From: Pseudescherichia sp039594205
GTDB lineage: Bacteria; Pseudomonadota; Gammaproteobacteria; Enterobacterales; Enterobacteriaceae
NCBI GenBank assembly: GCA_039594205.1
Contig: JBCNNW010000023.1
Span: 1 to 46,636 of the forward strand
DNA: 46,636 bases
Direction of reading: 5' to 3'
The position numbers were made by a program, and so were the translations under genes. Positions 39,120 to 46,636 of the stretch are shown here, piece after piece (the stretch's first letter is position 1; each line of letters begins with the position of its first letter). Under the pieces are notes generated by a model that saw nothing but the letters and a program-made list of their open reading frames with translations, ran no database searches and was not told the DNA's origin.

Positions 39120-41072
39120 CTATTTACCCTTCACCTCAAACAGCGGAGTCTGGCCTGCAACAACCTGACCTTCAGCCTGGAAGAGCAGACCGCTGAAATC
39201 GTCGATATTGCTGCACACCACCGGGCTAATCATTGAGCGCGCGTTGGCGTTGAGATAGTCGAGATCCATCTCCAGCACCGGCTGGCCTGCGGCCACTTTC
39301 GCGCCCTCTTCCACCAGGCGGGTAAAGCCCTGACCGTTCAGCGCAACGGTGTCGATGCCCATGTGGACCACGATCTCCGCGCCTTTTTCGGTTTCCAGAC
39401 AGAAAGCATGGTTGGTGTTGAAAATCTTAACGATGGTACCGGCAGCCGGAGAGACCACGGTTTTCCCCGTCGGCTTCACCGCCACGCCGTCGCCAACCGC
39501 TTTGCTGGCAAAGGCTTCATCAGGCACCTGCTCCAGCGGAACAACCTCACCGGTAACCGGCGACACCAGCGCGGCAACGGTGACGGCGTTTGGCACGGCC
39601 TGCGGTTTAACCGCGGCCGCCGGGGCGTTAGCAGCAGGCTGGACGCTGGCAGCTGCGGCCACCGGGCCACGGGCGACCACGCGTTTCATGGCATCGCCTA
39701 CGGACTCCGCCTTCGCACCGACAATCACCTGGATGCTCTGCTTGTTCAGCTTCACTACGCCAGATGCCCCCAGACGCTTACACTGCACATCGTTAACCCG
39801 TGAAGAGTCCGCCACGGTCAGACGCAGACGGGTAATACAGGCGTCGATCGCTTTCAGGTTGTCAGTACCACCGATGGCAGCAATGTAGCTGGTGGCCAGC
39901 TGCTCAAGGCCCTCATCGGTATTGCTGTTGGCTTCAGAAGTCACTACCGCGTCGTCGGTCTCTTCACGGCCCGGCGTTTTCAGGTTGAACGCGCGGATAA
40001 CGAAGCTGAAGACCACAAAGTAGATGGCGAAGAAGATCAGACCCATCACTACCAGCATCCAGACGTTACGGCTGGCGGCAGGCAGGTTATACATCAGCGC
40101 ATAGTCGATGGCGCCCGCAGAGAAGGAGAAGCCCGCATGGATCCCCAGCGCGGTGGCGACAAACAGGCTGATGCCCGTCAGCACGGCGTGCAGGAGATAC
40201 AGCAGCGGCGCCAGGAACATGAAGAGGAATTCCAGCGGCTCGGTGACCCCGGTCAGGAAGGCGGTGATGGCCACAGAGAGCAGCATGCCGCCAATCATCG
40301 GACGACGCGCTTTCGGTGCAGCAAAATACATCGCCAGCGCCGCGCCAGGCAGACCAAACATCATGATCGGGAAGAAGCCAGACATGAACATGCCTGCGGT
40401 GCCGTCACCCGCGTAGAAGCGGTTGATATCGCCATGGAAAACGGTACCCGCGGCGTTAGTGAATTCGCCAATCTGGAACCAGGCGATAGTGTTCAGTACC
40501 TGATGCAGGCCGGTCGGGATCAGCAGACGGTTAACGAAGCCGAAGATGCCGGAGCCAACCGCGCCCATGGAGACGATCCACTCCCCGCCCGCGTGAATAG
40601 CGTTCTGTACCGGCGGCCAGACGTAGCCGAAAATCGCCGCCAGGATCAGGCAGAAGAAGCCGGTGGCGATCGGCACAAAGCGCTTGCCGCCGAAGAAGCT
40701 CAGGAACTCAGGCAGCTTGATGTTGGACCAGCGGTTGTAGACCGCGCCGCCCACCAGGCCGGTGATGATCCCGGAGAGTACGCCCATGTTGATGGCCGGG
40801 TTAATGGTGACCATCGCTTTGGTCATCACAAAGTAGCCTACCGCCCCCGCCAGCGCTGCCGCACCCGCGCTGTCTTTCGACCACGACGAGGCCACACCGA
40901 TAGCGAAGATCAGGGCGAGGTTGTCAAAGATTGCCCCGCCCGCCTGGGCGATAAACGGGACGTTAAGCAGATCGGGCTGGCCGAATCGCAGCAGCAGCGC
41001 CGCGACGGGCAGCACAGCGATAGGAAGCTGTAATGCCCGCCCCAGTCGCTGGAAGAAACCAAGAATATTCAT
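39120..41072 (-). CDS. nagE: N-acetylglucosamine PTS permease NagE (EIICBA)
   Basis: Imports and phosphorylates GlcNAc. 650 residues (E. coli 648). The IIC membrane domain (about 1-360) begins MNILGFFQRLGRALQLPIAVLP; IIB has the phosphorylated Cys in KAIDACITRLRLTV; an Ala/Pro-rich linker precedes the IIA domain (about 500-650) with the phosphorylated His in EIVVHMGIDTV. Divergent from nagBAC and expected to be repressed by NagC. Confidence 0.97.
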   Translation of the reverse strand: MNILGFFQRLGRALQLPIAVLPVAALLLRFGQPDLLNVPFIAQAGGAIFDNLALIFAIGVASSWSKDSAGAAALAGAVGYFVMTKAMVTINPAINMGVLSGIITGLVGGAVYNRWSNIKLPEFLSFFGGKRFVPIATGFFCLILAAIFGYVWPPVQNAIHAGGEWIVSMGAVGSGIFGFVNRLLIPTGLHQVLNTIAWFQIGEFTNAAGTVFHGDINRFYAGDGTAGMFMSGFFPIMMFGLPGAALAMYFAAPKARRPMIGGMLLSVAITAFLTGVTEPLEFLFMFLAPLLYLLHAVLTGISLFVATALGIHAGFSFSAGAIDYALMYNLPAASRNVWMLVVMGLIFFAIYFVVFSFVIRAFNLKTPGREETDDAVVTSEANSNTDEGLEQLATSYIAAIGGTDNLKAIDACITRLRLTVADSSRVNDVQCKRLGASGVVKLNKQSIQVIVGAKAESVGDAMKRVVARGPVAAAASVQPAANAPAAAVKPQAVPNAVTVAALVSPVTGEVVPLEQVPDEAFASKAVGDGVAVKPTGKTVVSPAAGTIVKIFNTNHAFCLETEKGAEIVVHMGIDTVALNGQGFTRLVEEGAKVAAGQPVLEMDLDYLNANARSMISPVVCSNIDDFSGLLFQAEGQVVAGQTPLFEVKGK

Positions 41073-41178
41073 TTTATACCCCCCTATGAAACTCGCTGAG
41101 CCTCATCACTAACCATTTTTTATAGTTAAACCAACCCTGTAACGCGGTCGTTTTATGCAGACTGTTCAAGTGTGTGGA

Positions 41179-41204
41179 AATTTAATTCGCCTCGCAAATT
41201 AAAC
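41179..41204 (-). promoter_or_regulatory. Putative NagC operator, nagE side
   Basis: TTTAATTCGCCTCGCAAATTAAA is an inverted repeat (arms TTTAATT and AATTAAA around a C/G core), like NagC operators of E. coli. Located about 110 bases before nagE. Confidence 0.55.
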
Positions 41205-41211
41205 GCGCATT

Positions 41212-41233
41212 TTTTGTGATTACAATCACCAAA
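41212..41233. promoter_or_regulatory. CRP-cAMP site between nagE and nagB
   Basis: TGTGATTACAATCACC, that is TGTGA-N6-TCACC, matches the CRP consensus at all but the last core base. It lies between the two operators. Confidence 0.7.
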
Positions 41234-41276
41234 TATCGTTATTTTCACTCCTTGTTACTGGCTAAGAACGAAAACT

Positions 41277-41298
41277 TATTTTATGATTCGAAAAATCA
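41277..41298 (+). promoter_or_regulatory. Putative NagC operator, nagB side
   Basis: TTATTTTATGATTCGAAAAATC has the A/T-rich arms and central CG typical of NagC sites. About 100 bases upstream of nagB. Assigned by position and resemblance only. Confidence 0.4.
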
Positions 41299-41396
41299 GA
41301 GCGAACTGCCGCCGCTTATGGCGCAATCTGAGTTACGCTTAACAGCGTACAGGCTGCAGTTTGCCAATGTTAATTCACCCTTTGTAGAGGTAAACA

Positions 41397-42197
41397 ATGA
41401 GACTGATCCCCCTGACGAGTGCCGAACAGGTCGGTAAATGGGCTGCCCGCCATATCGTTAACCGCATCAACGCATTTAAACCTACGGCGGATCGTCCGTT
41501 TGTTCTGGGCCTGCCCACTGGTGGCACGCCACTTACCGCCTATAAGGCGCTGGTTGAAATGCACAAAGCGGGCCAGGTTAGCTTTCAGAACGTCGTGACC
41601 TTCAACATGGACGAATATGTCGGCCTGGCAAAAGAGCACCCGGAGAGCTACTACAGCTTTATGCACCGCAACTTTTTCGATCACGTTGATATTCCCGCAG
41701 AAAACATCAACCTGCTCAATGGTAATGCGCCGGATATTGACGCAGAATGTCGCCGTTATGAAGAAAAAATTCGTGCCTACGGTAAAATTCACCTGTTTAT
41801 GGGTGGCGTAGGCAACGACGGGCACATCGCGTTTAACGAACCGGCCTCCTCGCTGGCCTCCCGCACCCGCATTAAAACCTTGACCCATGACACCCGCGTG
41901 GCAAACTCCCGCTTTTTTGATGGCGACGTTGATCAGGTGCCGAAATACGCGCTGACCGTTGGCGTGGGTACCCTGCTGGATGCTGAAGAGGTAATGATCC
42001 TCGTGCTGGGCAACGTCAAGGCACAGGCCCTGCAGGCGGCAGTGGAAGGCAACGTTAACCACATGTGGACGATTAGCTGCCTGCAGCTGCATCCGAAAGC
42101 GGTAGTGGTGTGCGACGAACCGTCCACCATGGAGCTAAAGGTGAAGACGCTCAAATACTTCACTGAGCTGGAAGCGGAAAATATCAAAGGTCTGTAA
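41397..42197 (+). CDS. nagB: Glucosamine-6-phosphate deaminase NagB
   Basis: Converts glucosamine 6-phosphate to fructose 6-phosphate and ammonia, the last step of GlcNAc use. 266 residues, the E. coli length. Catalytic Asp72 lies in NMDEYVGL, and Asp141, His143 and Glu148 in GVGNDGHIAFNEPASS. First gene of nagBAC; AGAGG precedes the ATG. Confidence 0.98.
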   Translation: MRLIPLTSAEQVGKWAARHIVNRINAFKPTADRPFVLGLPTGGTPLTAYKALVEMHKAGQVSFQNVVTFNMDEYVGLAKEHPESYYSFMHRNFFDHVDIPAENINLLNGNAPDIDAECRRYEEKIRAYGKIHLFMGGVGNDGHIAFNEPASSLASRTRIKTLTHDTRVANSRFFDGDVDQVPKYALTVGVGTLLDAEEVMILVLGNVKAQALQAAVEGNVNHMWTISCLQLHPKAVVVCDEPSTMELKVKTLKYFTELEAENIKGL

Positions 42198-42218
42198 CAT
42201 TTTTACCCGGGGGTTGTT

Positions 42219-43367
42219 ATGTATGCTTTAACCCAGTGCCGTATTTTTACCGGCCACGACGTTCTGGACGATCACGCGCTGATTGTCGTTGATGGTCTTA
42301 TCGACCGCCTCTGCCCGCAGGCAGACCTGCCGCCAACGATTGAGCAGCGCTCGCTCAACGGCGCTTATCTGGCCCCCGGTTTTATCGACCTGCAGCTGAA
42401 CGGCTGCGGCGGCGTACAGTTTAACGACACTGCCGAAGCCGTTAGCGTAGAGACGCTGGAGATCATGCAGCGTGCCAATGAACAGTCGGGCTGCACCAGC
42501 TTTTTACCGACGCTCATCACCACCAGCGATGACCTGATGAAACAGGGCGTGCAGGTAATGCGCGACTATCTGGCGAAATATCCGCACCAGGCGCTGGGGC
42601 TGCATCTTGAAGGGCCGTGGCTCAACGTGGTGAAAAAAGGCACCCACGATCCTGACTTTGTACGCCGCCCGGACAGCGATCTGGTGGATTTCCTCTGCGC
42701 CAATGCCGATGTGATTACCAAACTGACGCTGGCCCCGGAGATGGTCGATCCTGCCGTGATCCACAAGCTGGCGGCAGCGGGGATTGTGGTCTCGGCTGGC
42801 CACTCTAATTCGACCCTCGTCGAGGCAAAAGCCGGTTTCCGCGCGGGGATCACCTTTGCTACCCACCTTTTCAATGCCATGCCCTACATCACCGGGCGCG
42901 AACCGGGACTCACCGGCGCGGTTCTCGACGATGCTGACGTCTACTGCGGCATTATCGTTGACGGCTTACACGTTGATTTTACTAACGTTCGGATGGCGAA
43001 ACGCCTGAAGGGCGATAAGCTCTGCCTGGTGACCGACGCTACCGCGGCAGCGGGCGCGGTGATTGACGAATTCATTTTTGCTGGTAAAACAATATACTAC
43101 CGTAATGGACTCTGTGTAGATGAGAACGGTACCCTGAGCGGTTCGGCACTGACCATGATCGAAGGGGTGGCGAATCTTGTCGAGCACGTCGGCGTTGCGC
43201 TGGACGAAGCGCTGCGAATGGCAACGCTCTACCCGGCCCGCGCCATCGGCGTTGATAAACAGCTAGGCAGCATCGCCCCGGGCATGGTGGCGAACCTGAC
43301 CGCGTTTACCCACGACTTTAACGTAATTAAGACCATCGTTAATGGTAACGAGGTCATCATCGAGTAA
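42219..43367 (+). CDS. nagA: N-acetylglucosamine-6-phosphate deacetylase NagA
   Basis: Removes acetate from GlcNAc-6-phosphate, the second step of the pathway, and so removes the NagC inducer. 382 residues, as in E. coli. Metal ligands and active-site residues are in HLEGPWLNVVKKGTHD, VSAGHSNSTL, ATHLFNAMP and the catalytic Asp in LVTDATAAAG. 21 bases after nagB. Confidence 0.98.
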   Translation: MYALTQCRIFTGHDVLDDHALIVVDGLIDRLCPQADLPPTIEQRSLNGAYLAPGFIDLQLNGCGGVQFNDTAEAVSVETLEIMQRANEQSGCTSFLPTLITTSDDLMKQGVQVMRDYLAKYPHQALGLHLEGPWLNVVKKGTHDPDFVRRPDSDLVDFLCANADVITKLTLAPEMVDPAVIHKLAAAGIVVSAGHSNSTLVEAKAGFRAGITFATHLFNAMPYITGREPGLTGAVLDDADVYCGIIVDGLHVDFTNVRMAKRLKGDKLCLVTDATAAAGAVIDEFIFAGKTIYYRNGLCVDENGTLSGSALTMIEGVANLVEHVGVALDEALRMATLYPARAIGVDKQLGSIAPGMVANLTAFTHDFNVIKTIVNGNEVIIE

Positions 43368-43375
43368 GTAAAAGT

Positions 43376-44596
43376 ATGACATCAGGCGGACAAGCTCAAA
43401 TTGGTAACGTTGACCTCGTAAAACAACTCAATAGCGCGGCTGTTTACCGCCTGATCGACCAGCATGGGCCTATCTCGCGGATTCAGATTGCCGAGCAGAG
43501 CCAGCTTGCCCCCGCCAGCGTGACGAAAATCACGCGACAGCTTATTGAGCGCGGTTTAATTAAAGAGGTCGATCAGCAGGCCTCGACCGGTGGTCGCCGC
43601 GCCATCTCTATTATCACCGAGACGCGTAATTTTAATGCCATTGGCGTGCGCCTGGGTCGTCATGATACGACCCTGACGCTCTACGATCTGAGCAGCAAGG
43701 TGCTGGCGGAAGAGCACTATCCCCTGCCGGAGCGCACTCAGGAGACGTTAGAGCACGCCCTGCTGAACACCATTGCCACCTTTATTGATACCTGCCAGCG
43801 TAAAACCCGCGAGCTGATTGCGATCTCGGTGATCCTGCCGGGGCTGGTAGATCCAGAGAGCGGCGTGATCCGCTATATGCCGCATATTCAGGTCGAGAAC
43901 TGGGGGCTGGTCAGCGCGCTGGAAAAACGCTTTAAGGTGACCTGTTTTGTCGGACACGATATCCGCAGCCTGGCGCTGGCCGAGCACTACTTTGGTGCAA
44001 GTCAGGACTGCGAGGACTCTATTCTGGTGCGCGTCCATCGCGGTACTGGAGCAGGCATTATCTCTAACGGACGCATTTTTATTGGCCGCAACGGCAACGT
44101 CGGTGAGATCGGCCATATTCAGGTCGAGCCGCTGGGAGAGCGCTGCCACTGCGGTAACTTTGGCTGTCTGGAGACCGTAGCGGCCAATGCCGCCATCGAG
44201 CAGCGGGTGCGCCACCTGCTGGAGCAGGGTTACCAGAGCCGTATCACGCTGGACGACTGCTCAATAAAAGCTATCTGCAAAGCGGCCAACAAAGGCGACG
44301 CGCTGGCCTGCGAGGTCATTGAGCACGTAGGCCGCCACCTTGGCAAAACCATTGCCATTGCTATTAACCTGTTTAACCCGCAGAAGATTGTGATTGCCGG
44401 TGAGATTGTCGAAGCAGAGAAGGTGCTGCTCCCCGCTATTGAGGGCTGCATCAATACCCAGGCACTGAAGGCATTCCGCAAAAACCTGCCGGTAGTGCGC
44501 TCTACGCTGGATCACCGCTCAGCTATCGGCGCCTTTGCGCTGGTGAAGCGCGCCATGCTCAACGGCTCGCTGCTGCAGCATCTGCTGGAGGAGTAG
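43376..44596 (+). CDS. nagC: N-acetylglucosamine repressor NagC (ROK family)
   Basis: Represses nagE and nagBAC and also influences other sugar genes in E. coli. 406 residues, the E. coli length. The N-terminal winged helix (ISRIQIAEQSQLAPASVTKITRQLIERGLI) is followed by a ROK domain with the zinc motif CHCGNFGCLE and an effector-binding part (RVHRGTGAGIISNG). It lies 8 bases after nagA. Confidence 0.98.
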   Translation: MTSGGQAQIGNVDLVKQLNSAAVYRLIDQHGPISRIQIAEQSQLAPASVTKITRQLIERGLIKEVDQQASTGGRRAISIITETRNFNAIGVRLGRHDTTLTLYDLSSKVLAEEHYPLPERTQETLEHALLNTIATFIDTCQRKTRELIAISVILPGLVDPESGVIRYMPHIQVENWGLVSALEKRFKVTCFVGHDIRSLALAEHYFGASQDCEDSILVRVHRGTGAGIISNGRIFIGRNGNVGEIGHIQVEPLGERCHCGNFGCLETVAANAAIEQRVRHLLEQGYQSRITLDDCSIKAICKAANKGDALACEVIEHVGRHLGKTIAIAINLFNPQKIVIAGEIVEAEKVLLPAIEGCINTQALKAFRKNLPVVRSTLDHRSAIGAFALVKRAMLNGSLLQHLLEE

Positions 44597-44886
44597 CAGC
44601 GACTCCCGTCGTTAACCATAACCACGTCTCCGGGCGTGGTTTTTTCATTTCTACCTATCCATACGATAACCCACATCAAAAAAAACGGCTTAAAAATGAA
44701 TAATCATCAATTACTGCCCTCTAACTCTGTGCTTTTTTCACTATTCGGCAATCGCGATTGCACTTTTTAATTTCGCCTCGCTAAAACCCTTGCGCCTGCC
44801 CCTGCTTTACGGCATTTTCTTAATCAAGCAATAAGACAACGCGATGACGCAACGTCGGCAAACTAACAGGGTTAATGGAGAAGGTT
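44597..44886. promoter_or_regulatory. nagC-asnB intergenic region, nagD absent
   Basis: 290 bases with only the nagC terminator and the asnB promoter region, for which no clear -35/-10 pair was assigned. E. coli nagD (umpH) lies at this place but no trace of it, whole or broken, is seen. Confidence 0.6.
44620..44645 (+). terminator. nagBAC intrinsic terminator
   Basis: AACCACG and CGTGGTT make a 7-bp stem around an 8-base loop, followed by a run of T residues, 23 bases after the nagC stop. Confidence 0.85.
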
Positions 44887-46548
44887 ATGTGTTCAATTTT
44901 TGGCGTACTGGATATTAAAACGGATGCAGGTGAACTGCGTAAGAAAGCGCTGGAGCTTTCTCGCCTGATGCGCCATCGCGGCCCTGACTGGTCCGGCGTA
45001 TACGCAAGCGACAAAGCGATTCTCTCCCACGAACGTCTCTCAATTGTTGACGTCAATGCGGGTGCACAGCCGCTCTACAACGCCCAAAAAACCCATGCCC
45101 TGGCCGTTAACGGTGAAATCTACAACCATCAGGCCCTGCGCGCCGAGTATGGCGATCGCTATGACTTCCAGACCGGCTCCGACTGCGAGGTTATCCTGGC
45201 GCTGTATCAGGAGAAAGGTCCAGAGTTCCTCGACGAGCTGCAGGGCATGTTCGCCTTCGTGCTCTACGATAGCGAAAAGGATGCCTACCTGATTGGCCGT
45301 GACCATATCGGTATCATCCCGCTGTACATGGGCTACGACGAGCACGGCAACATGTACGTGGCATCTGAAATGAAAGCCCTGGTACCGGTCTGCCGTACCA
45401 TTAAAGAGTTCCCGGCGGGCAGCTATCTGTGGAGCCAGGACGGCGAGATCCGCAGCTACTACCAGCGCGACTGGTTTGCGTACGACGCGGTAAAAGACAA
45501 CGTGACTGACAAAGCCAAGCTGCGTCAGGCGCTGGAAGATGCGGTGAAGAGCCACCTGATGTCAGACGTGCCGTACGGCGTATTGCTCTCCGGTGGCCTG
45601 GACTCGTCCATCATCTCCGCCATTACCAAGAAATTTGCCGCCCGCCGCGTGGAAGATCAGGAGCAGTCAGAGGCCTGGTGGCCGCAGCTGCACTCTTTTG
45701 CCGTAGGCCTGGAAGGCGCGCCGGATCTGAAAGCGGCCCAGGCGGTTGCTGAACATCTGGGTACCGTACACCACGAGATCCACTTCACCGTGCAGGAGGG
45801 TCTGGATGCCATCCGCGACGTGATTTACCACATTGAGACCTATGATGTGACCACCATCCGCGCCTCAACGCCGATGTATCTGATGTCGCGTAAGATCAAA
45901 GCGATGGGCATCAAGATGGTGCTGTCGGGCGAAGGCTCTGACGAAGTGTTTGGTGGCTACCTCTACTTCCATAAAGCGCCAGATGCCAAAGAGCTGCATG
46001 AAGAGACCGTGCGTAAGCTGCAGGCGCTGCATATGTTTGACTGCGCCCGCGCTAACAAAGCGATGTCAGCCTGGGGCGTAGAGGCGCGCGTGCCCTTCCT
46101 GGATAAAAACTTCCTTGATGTGGCAATGCGCATCAACCCGCAGGATAAGATGTGCGGCAACGGCAAAATGGAGAAACACGTCCTGCGTGAGTGCTTCGAG
46201 TCCTACCTGCCGGCAAGCGTGGCATGGCGTCAGAAAGAGCAGTTCTCTGATGGCGTAGGCTACAGCTGGATCGACACCCTGAAGGAGGTGGCGGCGCAGC
46301 AGGTAAGCGATCAGCAGCTGGAGACCGCCAGCTATCGCTTCCCGTACAACACGCCGACCTCTAAAGAGGCGTACCTGTACCGTGAAGTGTTCGAAGAGCT
46401 GTTCCCGGTTGCCAGCGCAGCCGAGTGCGTGCCTGGCGGCCCGTCCGTCGCCTGCTCCTCTGCCAAAGCGATTGAGTGGGATGAAGCGTTCAAAACCATG
46501 AACGATCCATCAGGCCGTGCGGTAGGCGTTCACCAGTCCGCCTACTGA
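44887..46548 (+). CDS. asnB: Asparagine synthetase B (glutamine-hydrolysing) AsnB
   Basis: Makes asparagine from aspartate and ATP using glutamine (or ammonia). The start MCSIFGVLD exposes the catalytic Cys after Met removal. 553 residues (E. coli 554). The glutaminase domain includes RHRGPDWSGVY and AVNGEIYNHQALR; the synthetase domain has the ATP pyrophosphatase motif LLSGGLDSSIISA and the SGEGSDEVFGGY loop. An upstream in-frame ATG four codons earlier was rejected because Cys2 must follow the initiator Met. Confidence 0.97.
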   Translation: MCSIFGVLDIKTDAGELRKKALELSRLMRHRGPDWSGVYASDKAILSHERLSIVDVNAGAQPLYNAQKTHALAVNGEIYNHQALRAEYGDRYDFQTGSDCEVILALYQEKGPEFLDELQGMFAFVLYDSEKDAYLIGRDHIGIIPLYMGYDEHGNMYVASEMKALVPVCRTIKEFPAGSYLWSQDGEIRSYYQRDWFAYDAVKDNVTDKAKLRQALEDAVKSHLMSDVPYGVLLSGGLDSSIISAITKKFAARRVEDQEQSEAWWPQLHSFAVGLEGAPDLKAAQAVAEHLGTVHHEIHFTVQEGLDAIRDVIYHIETYDVTTIRASTPMYLMSRKIKAMGIKMVLSGEGSDEVFGGYLYFHKAPDAKELHEETVRKLQALHMFDCARANKAMSAWGVEARVPFLDKNFLDVAMRINPQDKMCGNGKMEKHVLRECFESYLPASVAWRQKEQFSDGVGYSWIDTLKEVAAQQVSDQQLETASYRFPYNTPTSKEAYLYREVFEELFPVASAAECVPGGPSVACSSAKAIEWDEAFKTMNDPSGRAVGVHQSAY

Positions 46549-46571
46549 TAGATAAATCAGCGTAATAATAG

Positions 46572-46596
46572 CGGGCCTTGCGAGGCCCGTTCTTGT
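46572..46596 (+). terminator. asnB intrinsic terminator
   Basis: CGGGCCT-TGCG-AGGCCCG is a 7-bp stem with a four-base loop followed by TTCTTGTT, 23 bases after the asnB stop. Confidence 0.85.
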
Positions 46597-46636
46597 TGGT
46601 TTTAATCGGCTTATCTCTCAATTAAAATCAAGATAT

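Larger units (their letters stand above)
41073..41396. promoter_or_regulatory. Divergent nagE-nagB control region
   Basis: 324 bases with NagC-like operators near each operon (about 41179-41204 and 41277-41298) and a CRP site between them (41212-41233). In E. coli NagC loops this region by binding both operators and CRP activates both operons. GlcNAc-6-phosphate is the inducer in that system. Confidence 0.75.

Overview
This is a chromosomal segment from a member of the Enterobacteriaceae. The protein sequences are close to their E. coli K-12 counterparts, but gene content differs, which suggests Enterobacter, Leclercia, Lelliottia, Kosakonia or a relative. Most of the window follows the E. 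coli gene order from sdhCDAB to asnB. Identifications are from recalled family sequences and motifs; no database search was run.

Left part (1-11.8 kb): the 3'-truncated succinate dehydrogenase operon sdhCDAB (minus strand) faces away from gltA across a 653-bp regulatory region. A tight minus-strand run follows: ybgA-phr-ybgI-pxpB-pxpC-pxpA-nei (DNA repair, 5-oxoproline hydrolysis and two poorly characterised proteins). The E. coli genes abrB (nei/gltA gap) and dtpD (phr/ybgI gap) are absent. ybfA lies alone after ybgA.

Middle (11.8-27.4 kb): the complete kdpFABCDE potassium-uptake operon, with a KdpE operator very like the E. coli one, then speF (inducible ornithine decarboxylase) without its usual antiporter partner potE and without the SpeFL leader peptide. 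Next come seqA-pgm (minus strand), ybfF, ybfE, fldA, and the leader ORF uof overlapping fur.

Accessory island (27.4-37.2 kb): where E. coli has chiPQ between fur and glnS, this genome carries nine genes in two divergent operons. The minus-strand operon encodes a glycerol-kinase-like FGGY kinase and two short-chain dehydrogenases. The plus-strand operon encodes a split transketolase, a periplasmic binding protein, a DUF2291 lipoprotein, a double-domain sugar ABC ATPase and a permease. Together they look like uptake, oxidation, phosphorylation and two-carbon cleavage of a short or branched polyol or ketose that I cannot name. The intergenic region holds three copies of the palindrome TGAATATATATTCA, a CRP-like site and a possible 49-codon ORF; no regulator gene lies in the island. 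This is the most interesting region of the window.

Right part (37.2-46.6 kb): glnS, then the N-acetylglucosamine regulon nagE / nagBAC with its divergent control region, and asnB. nagD, which follows nagC in E. coli, is missing here. REP/BIME-type inverted repeats occur in several intergenic gaps.
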